DNA of 64,000 nucleotides from Streptomyces sp. G-G2. Lineage in GTDB: Bacteria > Actinomycetota > Actinomycetes > Streptomycetales > Streptomycetaceae. The position numbers and the translations under genes are program-made. The notes below the pieces were generated by a model that searched no databases, was not told where the DNA came from, and saw nothing but the letters and a program-made list of their open reading frames with translations. Of the stretch, positions 18,198-27,267 are shown piece after piece (position 1 is the first letter of the stretch; each line of letters opens with the position of its first letter). Where the stretch lies: the NCBI RefSeq assembly GCF_030063135.1, contig NZ_JASISO010000002.1, forward strand, positions 62,001 to 126,000. The letters run 5' to 3'.

Positions 18198-19529
18198 TTG
18201 ACGGCCTCCCCTGGAGACGGCGGGCCCGCGGCCCGCGAGGGGTACTACCCCGACCCGTCCATCCCCGGGTACGTCCGGTACTGGAACGGCGGGTCCTGGG
18301 TCCCCGGTACGAGCCGCCCCGCGCCCGCGGAGGAGACCGGGCCGGTCTTCCTCGACGAGACCTCCCTGACCACCACCCCGCCAGAACCGGAACCCCGGCC
18401 CGCGGCGCTTCCGGTACGCGCGCCCGAGCCGGAACCGGTGGTGTGGCAGGCTGACCCGGCGCATCAGGAAGGCTTCGGCGGGCCCCGGGACCACCGCGTT
18501 TCCTGGGGTCAGGGCGAACCCGAGCACCTTCACGCGGTGGCCCGTTCGAGTGGAGTGTCCCTCGGCCGCAGCCGCCCCGAGCCGCTTCCCGAGGCACAAG
18601 CGGAACTTTGGCCCGAGCCGCTCCGGGAGCCCGTACGGGACTCCGTGCGCGACGCGACGCGCGACGCCCCGCGGGAACCGGCGGCCCTGCGCGGCAGCGC
18701 CCCCGGGGTCCGGATCGGGCGCACCGCGGGCGCGGCCGAGCGGCTGCCCGCCCAGGCCTCGGGGCGCCCGGCGGCGGAAGGGGTCGGCATCCTGTCGGCG
18801 AAGTCCCCGCTGGCCCCCGAGACCCCGGCGCCCGCCCCGGCTCCAGCCCCCGCCCCGGCCCGGACCGCCGCTCCAGCCCCCGCCCCGGCCCTGGCCCCGG
18901 CGCCCGTGTGGCCGGAGCCCCGGGAGGCCCCGGCCGCTTCCCCCGCGCCCGCACCCGCGTCCGCCCCCGCGCCCGACCGCGCCCCCGCACCCGACGCCGC
19001 GCGGCCGGTCGGCGGGCCCCGGCGCACCGACAACGCCGTCTTCGAGCGGATGGCCGAGCGCGCGGTGCGCCCCGCCGGGCCCGGCCGGCGGCTGCTGGCC
19101 CGCGCCCTGGACTCCGTACCGGCGCTCGCGGTCGCGGCGCTGGTCGCGCGGCCCCTCGTACCGGCGGCGACCGCGCACCTGGACGCCAAGGTGGAGGCGG
19201 CCCGGGGGAGCGGGCGCACCGTCACGGTGTGGCTCCTCGACGGCACCACCACCGGCTACCTGGGCCTCGTCCTGGCGGCGGTGCTGCTCTTCGGCGTGTT
19301 CTACGAGGTGCTGCCGACCGCGCGCTGGGGCCGTACCCCGGGCAAGAAGCTGTGCGGGATCAGGGTGCTCGCCACCGCGACCCGGCGGCCGCCGTCCTTC
19401 GGTGCGGCGCTGCGGCGCTGGCTGGTGTACGCGCTGCTCGGCCTGCCCGGCTCCCTGTGGTGCCTGGTGGACCGGCCGCGGCGGCGGGCCTGGCACGACA
19501 GGGCCGCGGGGACCTACGTGACCCGCTGA
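18198..19529 (+). CDS. RDD-family membrane protein with DUF2510 N-terminus
   Basis: 443 residues. The N-terminus (GYYPDPSIPGYVRYWNGGSW) is a DUF2510/WG-type module. A long Pro/Ala/Glu-rich linker follows (about 60-285), then an RDD domain with three transmembrane helices, RRLLARALDSVPALAVAALVA at its start and GRTPGKKLCGIRV before helix 3. RDD proteins are small membrane proteins, some linked to Na+/H+ transport. The TTG at 18198 is chosen because GGAGTTGGGGAC lies just upstream; an ATG at 18150 would add 16 residues. Followed by a second RDD gene. Confidence 0.78.
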   Translation: MTASPGDGGPAAREGYYPDPSIPGYVRYWNGGSWVPGTSRPAPAEETGPVFLDETSLTTTPPEPEPRPAALPVRAPEPEPVVWQADPAHQEGFGGPRDHRVSWGQGEPEHLHAVARSSGVSLGRSRPEPLPEAQAELWPEPLREPVRDSVRDATRDAPREPAALRGSAPGVRIGRTAGAAERLPAQASGRPAAEGVGILSAKSPLAPETPAPAPAPAPAPARTAAPAPAPALAPAPVWPEPREAPAASPAPAPASAPAPDRAPAPDAARPVGGPRRTDNAVFERMAERAVRPAGPGRRLLARALDSVPALAVAALVARPLVPAATAHLDAKVEAARGSGRTVTVWLLDGTTTGYLGLVLAAVLLFGVFYEVLPTARWGRTPGKKLCGIRVLATATRRPPSFGAALRRWLVYALLGLPGSLWCLVDRPRRRAWHDRAAGTYVTR

Positions 19530-19608
19530 GCGGGTCCGCTCCCGGGGCGGTCCCCCGGATGGACGCGGTCCCGTTGCGGGGGCCACCGGCCCGGGTTGGA
19601 CTCGGGCC

Positions 19609-20376
19609 ATGAGTACCGACCAGCCGCCGCCGGGCCAGCCGCCCGAGGACGACCCGTTCCTCAAGAAGCCCCAGCAGCCGACGCCCCCGTCGGGCGGTTC
19701 GCCGTACGGCTCGCCCCCGCCCCCCGCGGGCGGCCCGCCGCCGGGCGGACCCCCTCCCGGCGGACCTCCCCCCGGCGGCGGACACCCGCCCGGCGGAGGC
19801 GGCTACCCGCCCCCGCCGCCCCCCTACGGCGGCGGTGGTGACCCCTACGGCGGGAGCGGAGGCGGCGGTTACGGGATGCCCGACCCGCTCGCCGGGATGC
19901 CCCCGCTGGCCCCGTTCGGCAAGCGGCTCGCCGCCCGGGTCATCGACGCGCTCATCATCGGCATCCCGCTGTACGTGCTGGAGCTGATCTTCAGCAGCAA
20001 GCGGTACGTCGTCGACACGAACAAGGGCGACGACGTCAGCGATGTCGTCGTCCGCTCGTACAGCGGCAGCGGTCTGATCTGGACGCTGATCGGGATCCTC
20101 GCGTACGTGGGCTACGACTGGTTCATGACGAAGAGGAACGGCCAGACCCTCGGCAAGAAGCTCATGGGGCTGCGCGTCGCGATGCTCAACGACGGCGGAG
20201 TGCCGCCGTCCAACGCCTCGCTGACCCGTGCGGCGGTCCTGTGGCTGCCCACGCTGATCTGCTGCTTCTGCCTGTGGCCGATCGCGCTCGTCGTCTCCGT
20301 GCTCATCGACAAGCCGTACAAGCAGGGGTGGCACGACAAGGCCGCCAAGACCGTGGTGGTCACCGCGACCCCGTGA
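19609..20376 (+). CDS. RDD-family membrane protein, Pro/Gly-rich N-terminus
   Basis: 255 residues. Residues 1-95 are a low-complexity Pro/Gly/Tyr segment with tandem PPGG repeats. The rest is an RDD domain (FGKRLAARVIDALIIGIPLYVLEL, TLGKKLMGLRVAML) with about four hydrophobic helices. It follows the other RDD gene by 80 bp in the same direction and may be co-transcribed. Function unknown; the disordered tail is probably cytoplasmic. Confidence 0.8.
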   Translation: MSTDQPPPGQPPEDDPFLKKPQQPTPPSGGSPYGSPPPPAGGPPPGGPPPGGPPPGGGHPPGGGGYPPPPPPYGGGGDPYGGSGGGGYGMPDPLAGMPPLAPFGKRLAARVIDALIIGIPLYVLELIFSSKRYVVDTNKGDDVSDVVVRSYSGSGLIWTLIGILAYVGYDWFMTKRNGQTLGKKLMGLRVAMLNDGGVPPSNASLTRAAVLWLPTLICCFCLWPIALVVSVLIDKPYKQGWHDKAAKTVVVTATP

Positions 20377-20480
20377 AGCGGCCCGGCGATCTGAACGGGG
20401 TCGCGGACCGAGGCCGAGCGGACCGAACGGCCGAGCGATATGAACGGCCCAGCGGGCCGGGCGGCTTGACGGCCGGAGGG

Positions 20481-20762
20481 CTAGCGGTGCAGCGAGTGGT
20501 GTTCGGCGGCGGCCGTCCGTGGTGAGGGTACCCGGGCGGCCGTCGGCGTGAGCGCGGCAGGAGCGGCGGTGTCGGAACCACGGCGCCGCCGCTTCGGCAT
20601 GGGGACGGTCAGCGCGACGAGGAGGCCGAGGGCGAGGGCCGCCGCCGAGATGACCGCGACGCCGACGCCCGTACTCGTCTGCGAGAGCAGCAGCATGGCG
20701 ATCGTCGAGACGACGACGGTGACGGAACCGGAAGTGAGCTGAACCACGGTCGGTCGCGGCAT
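20481..20762 (-). CDS. Small membrane protein, two transmembrane helices
   Basis: 93 residues with two hydrophobic helices (about residues 8-28 and 35-55) joined by a short polar turn, then a PMPKRRRRG positive-inside motif and an Ala/Pro-rich cytoplasmic tail. ATG at 20762. No known domain recognised. Confidence 0.6.
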   Translation of the reverse strand: MPRPTVVQLTSGSVTVVVSTIAMLLLSQTSTGVGVAVISAAALALGLLVALTVPMPKRRRRGSDTAAPAALTPTAARVPSPRTAAAEHHSLHR

Positions 20763-21145
20763 GGCGATATCCGTCCTCAAGCAGGGAGGGGACTCTACGA
20801 CGGGGGATGCCCGAGCCCGACCAACGGTAAGCCTGTCCTCACCTGATGGCACTGGCCCGCCGGAGCACAGGGGGCGCACAGAGTCATGCGATGGCCCAGG
20901 ATGTCGGGGGGCGGGCACGGAACGGCGTGGGCGGGAAGTGTGGTTCGTCCCGTATGACCGTGGAACGTCCGAATAACGGAACTCCTTGACCGCATAGTGC
21001 AGTTGTAGGGATCAAGTCAAGGTCTGTCTTTTCTCGCGTTACTCCGGTCAAATGTCGTCACTTGAGACGCGTGCCGCGCGGAACCCCCCGCTCCTATGGA
21101 GACGTTCCGACCGTCCTGGCGGCCGCGGGAGGGGAACGACATCAA
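20763..21145. promoter_or_regulatory. Long divergent promoter region before the M6 protease
   Basis: 383 bp without a convincing gene. It has A/T-richer segments at 20960-21050 (CGTCCGAATAACGG, TTGACCGCATAG, TTTTCTCGCG, GTCAAATGTCGTCA) that probably contain the protease promoter. Short near-repeats of TCAAG/TTGAC occur, but no strong palindrome. Confidence 0.35.
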
Positions 21146-23566
21146 GTGACCAGCAACTCCGCCCGAAGAAGAGCGCTGCGCACCACGGCCGTCGCCGTGG
21201 CCATCGCCGCGTGCGCCGCCACCGGCGCCGCTTTCAGCACGGCGACCGCCGCCGGACCGAGCACCGGCCCCGGTGCCGTGTCCTCGTCCGACCGTCAGGA
21301 CCCGACGGCTCCGGCCGCCGAGAAGGTCCAGCACAACCTCGACGGCCCGTTCACCAAGCAGCAGGAGCAGGCCCGCAAGGCCGCTCTGGAGCAGGTGCTG
21401 GCCGGCAAGAAGAACGTCGAGCAGCGCGGTGCTTCCAAGGTCGTCAAGCTCGACGACAAGAAGTACGTCGAGCTGGGCCGCGAGAAGACCGACAAGATCT
21501 TCACGATCCTCGTCGACTTCGGCGACCAGGTCGACAGCACCACCATGTTCGACCCGGACGGCCCCGACGGTCCGAAGCCCCCGGTCCAGAAGTACGGCGG
21601 CAACGCCGGCCCGGCGCACAACCAGATAGCCCAGCCGGACCGTACGACGAACAACAGCACGGCGTGGCGCAAGGACTTCAGCCGCGACTACTTCCAGGAC
21701 CTGTACTTCGGTACCGGCCCCGGCAAGAACTCGCTGAAGACCTACTACGAGAAGACCTCCTCCGGCCGTTACTCGGTCGAGGGCCAGGTCGCCGACTGGG
21801 TCAAGATCCCGTACAACGAGGCCCGTTACGGCTCGAACTACTGCGGTCAGACCAACTGCAACAACGTGTGGGACACCGTCAAGGACGGCGTCAACGCGTG
21901 GGCGGAAGGCCAGAAGAAGGCCGGCAAGACCGACGCCGAGATCAAGGCGACGCTGTCCCAGTACGACCAGTGGGACCGCAACGACTACGACGGCGACGGC
22001 AACTTCAACGAGCCCGACGGCTACATCGACCACTTCCAGATCGTCCACGCGGGCGAGGACGAGTCGGCCGGTGGCGGCGTACAGGGCACCAACGCCCTGT
22101 GGGCGCACCGCTGGTACGCCTACGGTACGGACGCGGGCAAGACCGGCCCGGCGGACAACAAGGCCGGTGGCACCCAGATCGGCAACACCGGCATCTGGGT
22201 CGGCGACTACACCATGCAGCCCGAGAACGGCGGCCTCGGCGTCTTCGCGCACGAGTACGGCCACGACCTCGGCCTCCCGGACCTGTACGACACCTCCGGT
22301 GGTGGCGACAACTCGGTCGGTTTCTGGTCCCTGATGTCGGCCGGTTCCTGGCTCGGCGACGGCAAGGACTCGATCGGCGACCTCCCCGGCGACATGACGG
22401 CCTGGGACAAGTACCAGCTCGGCTGGCTGAACTACGACACGGCCAAGGCCGCGACGAAGTCCACCCACAAGCTGGGCGTCTCGGAGTTCAACACCAAGGA
22501 CAAGCAGGCCCTGGTCGTCGAGCTGCCGAAGAAGCAGGTCAGGACGGACATCGTCGCTCCCGCCGAGGGTTCCTCGCAGTGGTGGAGCAACATGGGTGAC
22601 GACCTCAAGAACACCCTCACCCGCCCGGTCGACCTGACCGGCAAGACCTCCGCCGCCCTGTCCCTCAAGGGCTGGTGGGACATCGAGAAGGACTACGACT
22701 TCCTCTACGCGGAGGTCTCCACCGACGGCGGCGCCAACTGGAACGCCCTCGCCGGTACCGCCAACGGCAAGGCCATCCCGCTCGACGCCGGCGGTTCCCC
22801 GGCCCTGACGGACGCCTCCGGCGCCTGGCAGGACCTGAACTACCCGCTCGACGCCTACGCGGGCAAGAAGTTCGACCTCCGCTTCCGCTACCAGACGGAC
22901 GGTGGCGCGGGCGGCAAGGGCTTCACCGGCGACGCCATCACCGTGACCGCGGACGGCCAGACCCTCTTCACCGACGGCGCCGAGAACGGCGACAACGGCT
23001 GGACCGGCAAGGGCTTCTCGCGCATCGGGGCCAACTTCACCAAGGAGTACGCCCAGTACTACCTGGCGGAGAACCGCCGCTACGTCTCGTACGACTCCAC
23101 CCTCAAGGTGGGTCCGTACAACTTCGGTTTCTCCAACACCAAGCCGGGCTGGGTCGAGCACTACCCGTACCAGGACGGCCTGCTCATCTGGCAGTGGGAC
23201 ACCTCCCAGAAGGACAACAACACCAGCCAGCACCCGGGCCAGGGTCTGATCCTTCCGATCGACGCCAACGCCAAGCCCATGAAGTGGGCCGACGGCACCC
23301 TGCTGCGGAACAAGATCCAGCCGTACGACGCCACCTTCAGCGCGTACTCGACGGACGCCTTCACCCTGCACAAGAACGGTGAGGCGCTCTTCCTGAAGCC
23401 GAAGCCCGCCAACCTGGTCTTCGACGACCACAAGGGCAAGTACTTCTACGACGAGAACCCGACCGGTTCGGTGAAGGTCACTGACACCAACACCAAGATC
23501 AAGATCGTGAAGGAGCCCTACGACGGTCTCCAGATGACGGTCGAGGTCGGTCCCTCCACCAAGTAA
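21146..23566 (+). CDS. Secreted M6-family (immune inhibitor A-like) metalloprotease
   Basis: 806 residues. A Sec signal peptide (RRRALRTTAVAVAIAACAATGAAF) precedes a propeptide and a zinc protease domain with HEYGHDLGLPD (His369, Glu370, His373, Asp379). Downstream are the M6 C-terminal beta/MAM-like domains with repeated WWDIEKDYDF and DGGANWN-type motifs that fit Ca-binding carbohydrate-like modules. It should be a major extracellular protease. GTG at 21146 chosen: the signal peptide then starts properly and GGAGGGG lies upstream. Codon use is strongly optimised, suggesting high expression. A terminator follows. Confidence 0.9.
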   Translation: MTSNSARRRALRTTAVAVAIAACAATGAAFSTATAAGPSTGPGAVSSSDRQDPTAPAAEKVQHNLDGPFTKQQEQARKAALEQVLAGKKNVEQRGASKVVKLDDKKYVELGREKTDKIFTILVDFGDQVDSTTMFDPDGPDGPKPPVQKYGGNAGPAHNQIAQPDRTTNNSTAWRKDFSRDYFQDLYFGTGPGKNSLKTYYEKTSSGRYSVEGQVADWVKIPYNEARYGSNYCGQTNCNNVWDTVKDGVNAWAEGQKKAGKTDAEIKATLSQYDQWDRNDYDGDGNFNEPDGYIDHFQIVHAGEDESAGGGVQGTNALWAHRWYAYGTDAGKTGPADNKAGGTQIGNTGIWVGDYTMQPENGGLGVFAHEYGHDLGLPDLYDTSGGGDNSVGFWSLMSAGSWLGDGKDSIGDLPGDMTAWDKYQLGWLNYDTAKAATKSTHKLGVSEFNTKDKQALVVELPKKQVRTDIVAPAEGSSQWWSNMGDDLKNTLTRPVDLTGKTSAALSLKGWWDIEKDYDFLYAEVSTDGGANWNALAGTANGKAIPLDAGGSPALTDASGAWQDLNYPLDAYAGKKFDLRFRYQTDGGAGGKGFTGDAITVTADGQTLFTDGAENGDNGWTGKGFSRIGANFTKEYAQYYLAENRRYVSYDSTLKVGPYNFGFSNTKPGWVEHYPYQDGLLIWQWDTSQKDNNTSQHPGQGLILPIDANAKPMKWADGTLLRNKIQPYDATFSAYSTDAFTLHKNGEALFLKPKPANLVFDDHKGKYFYDENPTGSVKVTDTNTKIKIVKEPYDGLQMTVEVGPSTK

Positions 23567-23594
23567 CACGCAAAACCGCAGGTCAGAGCATGAT

Positions 23595-23624
23595 CGGCCG
23601 TCGCCCTCTAGCGGGCGGCGGCCG
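23595..23624 (+). terminator. Rho-independent terminator after M6 protease
   Basis: A 12-bp stem, CGGCCGTCGCCC paired with GGGCGGCGGCCG (one G-T pair), with a six-base loop, starts 29 bp after the protease stop. Confidence 0.8.
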
Positions 23625-23676
23625 TTCGCGTTTAGATGCCGGTGCGAGTTTCTTATTGACGGGGGAGATGACAAGC

Positions 23677-23982
23677 ATGCCCGGTGGAGGATTTGTCCGG
23701 TTGCCAGGCGGCAGCGTGGTCGTAGCGCTCACGCTGCCCAGACCGTCCGGTGAGGGCGGAAATGTCCGCGTGCTCGTGCACGCCGTGAACCGGGCCCGCG
23801 CCCTGACCAGGCTGCGGAACCTCGGGATGCGGGCCGTGTACCTGCGGGGCAACGCGCAGCCGCCGACACCCGACGAGGTGACGGCGGTCCTGCACCACCC
23901 GGACGGCCTCCTGTGGCGCTGCGCCCCGGACCGGGCCGAGGAACTCTGGCACCCGATCCGGGCGCTCCTGCCGGGGGCCTAG
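23677..23982 (+). CDS. Small hypothetical cytosolic protein
   Basis: 101 residues with alternating strand/helix character (GGSVVVALTLPRPSG, NVRVLVHAVNRARALTRLRNLGMRAVYLRGN) and a conserved-looking Trp/Cys segment (LLWRCAPDRAEELWHPI). ATG at 23677 has GGGGGAG nine bases upstream. No recognised domain. Conserved hypothetical genes sit beside the M6 protease in Streptomyces; I cannot assign a role. Confidence 0.6.
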   Translation: MPGGGFVRLPGGSVVVALTLPRPSGEGGNVRVLVHAVNRARALTRLRNLGMRAVYLRGNAQPPTPDEVTAVLHHPDGLLWRCAPDRAEELWHPIRALLPGA

Positions 23983-24049
23983 GGCTGTGACCCGGCACAC
24001 CTTCCCGGTCACGGCACTGGGGCGGCGCCGGCGTGGTCCTGCGGCGCCC

Positions 24050-24652
24050 TCAGGCGCCGGTGGCGTGGGGGGAGCCGGAGAGCTTCACTCCGGCCGCCCT
24101 GAGCTGCTCCAGGGCCCGCTCCGTGGTGTGCGGGGCCACGCCCGCCGTGAGATCGAGCAGTACGCGGGTGTCGAAGCCCGCCGCCGCGGCGTCCAGGGCG
24201 GTGGCCCGTACGCAGTGGTCCGTGGCGATGCCGACCACGTCGACCTCGGTGACCTCGCGGGCCCGCAGCCAGTCGGTGAGGGTCAGGCCGTTCTCGTCGG
24301 CGCCCTCGAAGCCGCTGTACGCCGCCTCGTACGCGCCCTTGTCGAAGACCGCCGCGACGGCGCCCGAGGCGACGGCGGGGGCGAAGTTCGGGTGGAACCC
24401 GACACCCTCGGTCCCGGCGACGCAGTGCACGGGCCAGGAGGTCTCGAAGTCCGGCTCCGCCGGGGGGCGGGCGAAGTGGTCCCCGGGGTCGATGTGGTGG
24501 TCCCGGGTGGCCACGACGTGCCGGTAGCCGGGGGTGGCCTGGCCGATCAGCTCGGTGATCGCGGCGGCGACGTCGGCGCCGCCGGTGACCGCGAGGCTGC
24601 CGCCCTCGCAGAAGTCGTTCTGTACGTCGACGACGATCAGTGCGCGGTGCAT
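24050..24652 (-). CDS. pncA: Nicotinamidase
   Basis: 200 residues. Hydrolyses nicotinamide to nicotinate and ammonia (and activates pyrazinamide) in NAD salvage. The catalytic triad is Asp9 (VVDVQNDF), Lys105 (DKGAYEAAYSGFEG) and Cys147 (GIATDHCVRA); metal ligands Asp51, His53, His59 and His76 are visible in RDHHIDPGDHF and WPVHC. All key residues match the Mycobacterium enzyme. Next upstream in the same direction is pncB, the following step, across 190 bp holding a perfect palindrome. Confidence 0.94.
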   Translation of the reverse strand: MHRALIVVDVQNDFCEGGSLAVTGGADVAAAITELIGQATPGYRHVVATRDHHIDPGDHFARPPAEPDFETSWPVHCVAGTEGVGFHPNFAPAVASGAVAAVFDKGAYEAAYSGFEGADENGLTLTDWLRAREVTEVDVVGIATDHCVRATALDAAAAGFDTRVLLDLTAGVAPHTTERALEQLRAAGVKLSGSPHATGA

Positions 24653-24785
24653 GTCGCGTGTCCTTCGCTCGATGTGACGGCGCCGCCTTTGCCCCTGGCC
24701 GGCCCGGCCCTTCCGGGGGCTCTTCCCCGAGGCCCCCTCCCCGAATCCGCCACCCGCCACCCGCCCCGGCGGATCCGGGCCCCTC

Positions 24786-24807
24786 CAGCCCCGCCGGCGG
24801 GGCTGGG
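24786..24807. terminator. 22-bp perfect palindrome between pncB and pncA
   Basis: CCAGCCCCGCC joined directly to GGCGGGGCTGG, with no loop. It lies 35 bp beyond the pncB stop and so probably terminates or attenuates pncB transcription before pncA. The same core (GCCGGCGGGGCTGG) recurs at 31095-31110, so it may also be a dispersed repeat element. Confidence 0.55.
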
Positions 24808-24842
24808 AAGGTGCCGCCAGGCAGCCGGTCCGGCCCGGTGGG

Positions 24843-26171
24843 TCAGACGTACTCGGTCGGGATCACGGCCTCGCCCCGCGACAGCTGCGTCGCGGACAGC
24901 GGCAGGGCCGCCAGCACTCCCCGGTGCCGGTCCCGCGCCGCCTCCAGCGGCTCCCGCGCGACCACCTCACCGCCCTTGACCAGCTGCACCAGCAACTGCG
25001 ACCCGGCCAGGGCCGACGGCACCGGCCCGGTGCCGAGGACCTCCGCCTCGGCCACGCCGTCCGCGTCCCGGCGCCGCGCGGCCCACTTGCGGCCGCCCAC
25101 CGAGGTCTTGCCGCCGGAGGACTTCTTCGCCACCGGGTGCAGCGTCGCCTTGGGGTCCGCCGAGGTGGCCCGGGCGACCAGCTTGTAGACCATCGAGCAG
25201 GTCGGGTGCCCACTGCCGGTGACCAGCTGCGTGCCCACCCCGTACGCGTCCACCGGCGCCGCCGCCAGCGAGGCGATGGCGTACTCGTCGAGGTCGGAGG
25301 TGACCACGATCCGCGTGGAGGTCGCGCCCAGCTCGTCGAGCTGCTGCCGCACCCGGTGCGCGACGAGCAGCAGGTCCCCGGAGTCGATGCGCACCGCGCC
25401 GAGCCCGGTCCCCGCGATCTCCACGGCCGTCCGTACCGCTTCGGCCACGTCGTACGTGTCCACCAGCAGCGTCGTCGAGCCGCCCAGCGAGGCCACCTGG
25501 GCCTCGAACGCGTCCCGCTCGCTGTCGTGCACCAGGGTGAAGGCGTGCGCGCTGGTGCCCACGGTGGGGATCCCGTACCGGAAGCCGGCCGCCAGGTCCG
25601 AGGTGGAGGCGAAACCGCCGACGTACGCGGCCCGCGCCGAGGCCACCGCGGCCAGCTCGTGGGTCCGCCGCGCGCCCATCTCGATCAGCGGGCGCCCGCC
25701 CGCCGCCGAGGACATCCGGGAGGCGGCGGCGGCGATCGCCGAGTCGTGGTTGAGGATCGAGAGGACCACGGTCTCCAGCAGCACGCACTCGGCGAAGCTG
25801 CCCTCGACGCGCAGGACGGGCGAGCCGGGGAAGTAGACCTCGCCCTCCGGGTAGCCCCAGATGTCCCCGGAGAAGCGGTACGACGCCAGCCAGTCCAGGG
25901 TCCGCATGTCGACCACGGCCCGCTCGCGCAGGAACTCCAGCACGGCGGCGTCGAAGCGGAAGTTCTCCACCGCGTCCAGCACCCGGCCCGTTCCGGCCAC
26001 CACTCCGTAGCGCCGCCCCTCGGGCAGCCGCCGGGTGAAGACCTCGAAGACCGAACGCCGGTCGGCGGTGCCGTTGGCCAGCGCCGCCTGCAACATCGTC
26101 AGCTCGTAATGGTCCGTGAAGAGCGCCGTCGACGGTACGTCCACCGGCAGGCCCAGGTCCGCAGGGTTCAT
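24843..26171 (-). CDS. pncB: Nicotinate phosphoribosyltransferase
   Basis: 442 residues. Converts nicotinate and PRPP (with ATP) to nicotinate mononucleotide. The N-terminus TALFTDHYELTMLQAAL is typical of the family, as are RRLPEGRRYGVVAGTGRVLD, MGARRTHE (phosphate-binding region) and the barrel segment VRIDSGDLL...VTSDLDEYAI. GVGTQLVTG forms the PRPP loop. ATG at 26171 (MNPADLGLP). Works with PncA (24050-24652). An 11-bp inverted repeat lies 18 bp upstream of its start. Confidence 0.92.
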   Translation of the reverse strand: MNPADLGLPVDVPSTALFTDHYELTMLQAALANGTADRRSVFEVFTRRLPEGRRYGVVAGTGRVLDAVENFRFDAAVLEFLRERAVVDMRTLDWLASYRFSGDIWGYPEGEVYFPGSPVLRVEGSFAECVLLETVVLSILNHDSAIAAAASRMSSAAGGRPLIEMGARRTHELAAVASARAAYVGGFASTSDLAAGFRYGIPTVGTSAHAFTLVHDSERDAFEAQVASLGGSTTLLVDTYDVAEAVRTAVEIAGTGLGAVRIDSGDLLLVAHRVRQQLDELGATSTRIVVTSDLDEYAIASLAAAPVDAYGVGTQLVTGSGHPTCSMVYKLVARATSADPKATLHPVAKKSSGGKTSVGGRKWAARRRDADGVAEAEVLGTGPVPSALAGSQLLVQLVKGGEVVAREPLEAARDRHRGVLAALPLSATQLSRGEAVIPTEYV

Positions 26172-26188
26172 GGCACGGATGCTAGCGC

Positions 26189-26213
26189 ACATCTCGTCAG
26201 AGTGACGAGATGT
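26189..26213. promoter_or_regulatory. Perfect 11-bp inverted repeat in pncB/clpS promoter
   Basis: ACATCTCGTCA (26189-26199), three-base spacer GAG, TGACGAGATGT (26203-26213). It lies in the 80-bp gap between divergent pncB and clpS and is an excellent candidate operator, or a hairpin in one leader. The regulator is unknown; an NAD-responsive repressor (NrtR-like) is a guess. Confidence 0.6.
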
Positions 26214-26251
26214 AGGGCCCGTTTGTGCGACCGGCCCGTCCCAGTGGCAGC

Positions 26252-26566
26252 ATGGGACAAGTGAGTGTCGCCCCCATTGAGATCGAACGCACCAAATCCG
26301 CCGAGGAGACCTTCGCGGTCCCCGAACCGGACGTCCCCTGGGTGACCCTGGTGCACAACGACCCGGTCAATCTCATGAGCTATGTGGCGTACGTGTTCCA
26401 GGCGTACTTCGGCTACTCCAAGGACAAGGCGAACAAGCTGATGCTCGACGTCCATCACAAGGGACGGGCGGTCGTCTCCAGCGGCAGCCGCGAGGAGATG
26501 GAACGCGACGTGCAGGCCATGCACGGCTACGGCCTGTGGGCGACCCTCTCCCAGGACCGCAACTGA
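26252..26566 (+). CDS. clpS: ClpS N-end-rule adaptor
   Basis: 104 residues. ClpS docks on the N-domain of the ClpA/ClpC unfoldase and delivers substrates bearing N-degrons. The core is clear: [21 protein letters not shown] (the Asp/Asn pair holds the N-terminal amine), [22 protein letters not shown] and the [19 protein letters not shown] helix. A GTG at 26261 is an equally plausible start. It overlaps the DUF2017 gene (TGATG), a pairing constant in Actinobacteria. Confidence 0.93.
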   Translation: MGQVSVAPIEIERTKSAEETFAVPEPDVPWVTLVHNDPVNLMSYVAYVFQAYFGYSKDKANKLMLDVHHKGRAVVSSGSREEMERDVQAMHGYGLWATLSQDRN

Positions 26567-27183
26567 TGGAGCGCGAGACGGGCACCTTCGTGCCGCTCGA
26601 GAACGGCGGCGCGGCCGCCCGGCTGGACGGGATCGAGATCCAGATCCTGCGCTCGCTGGCCGTGCAGCTGCTGGAGCTGATCGGGCCCGGCCCCGCCGAG
26701 CCCGCCGCGGACGCCGATCCGCTGGCGGTGCTCTTCGCCGCCGACGGCCCCACCGAGCCGCCCTCCGACCCGGCGCTGGCCCGGCTGTTCCCGGACGCGT
26801 ACGGCGGCCCGGGCGCCGGGGGCGGGGCCGACCCGGAGGAGCTGCGGGCCCACTCGGCCGAATTCCGCCGGTACACCGAGAACGACCTGCGCTCGCGCAA
26901 GCGCGAGGACGCGCTGGCCGTCGTACGCAGCCTCGACGCGCTGAGGTCCGCCGGTGACGAGGGCGACGAGGGCGCGCTGCTGGAGCTGACCGGCGAGCTG
27001 CCGCTGCGCTGGCTCGGCTCGCTCAACGACCTGCGGCTCACCATCGCGGCCCGGCTGGACATCACCGAGGACGACGAGAGCGCGGTGCTGTTCGGGCTGC
27101 CGGACGACGATCCGCGCAAACCGATGGTGATGGCGTACCTGTGGCTCGGCGGTCTCCAGGAGACCTTGATCGAGACGCTCTGA
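26566..27183 (+). CDS. DUF2017-family protein
   Basis: 205 residues, acidic and helical. The family hallmarks are RLDGIEIQILRSLAVQLLELI near the N-terminus and WLGSLNDLRLTIAARLDI...MAYLWLGGLQETLIETL at the end. Function unknown; it is always next to clpS in actinobacteria, so a role in Clp proteolysis is inferred. The start overlaps the clpS stop (TGATG), implying coupling. A hairpin terminator follows. Confidence 0.85.
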   Translation: MERETGTFVPLENGGAAARLDGIEIQILRSLAVQLLELIGPGPAEPAADADPLAVLFAADGPTEPPSDPALARLFPDAYGGPGAGGGADPEELRAHSAEFRRYTENDLRSRKREDALAVVRSLDALRSAGDEGDEGALLELTGELPLRWLGSLNDLRLTIAARLDITEDDESAVLFGLPDDDPRKPMVMAYLWLGGLQETLIETL

Positions 27184-27236
27184 GCCCCACTGCGTTCACG
27201 CGTCGTTCGCTCAGCGGACGCTCAAATCCGGATAAC

Positions 27237-27267
27237 GATCAGGTCACCGCCATGCGGTGATCTGATC
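27237..27267 (+). terminator. Terminator of clpS-DUF2017
   Basis: 14-bp stem GATCAGGTCACCGC / GCGGTGATCTGATC with a CAT loop and one G-T pair, followed by TTTCC. Starts 54 bp after the DUF2017 stop. Confidence 0.8.
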
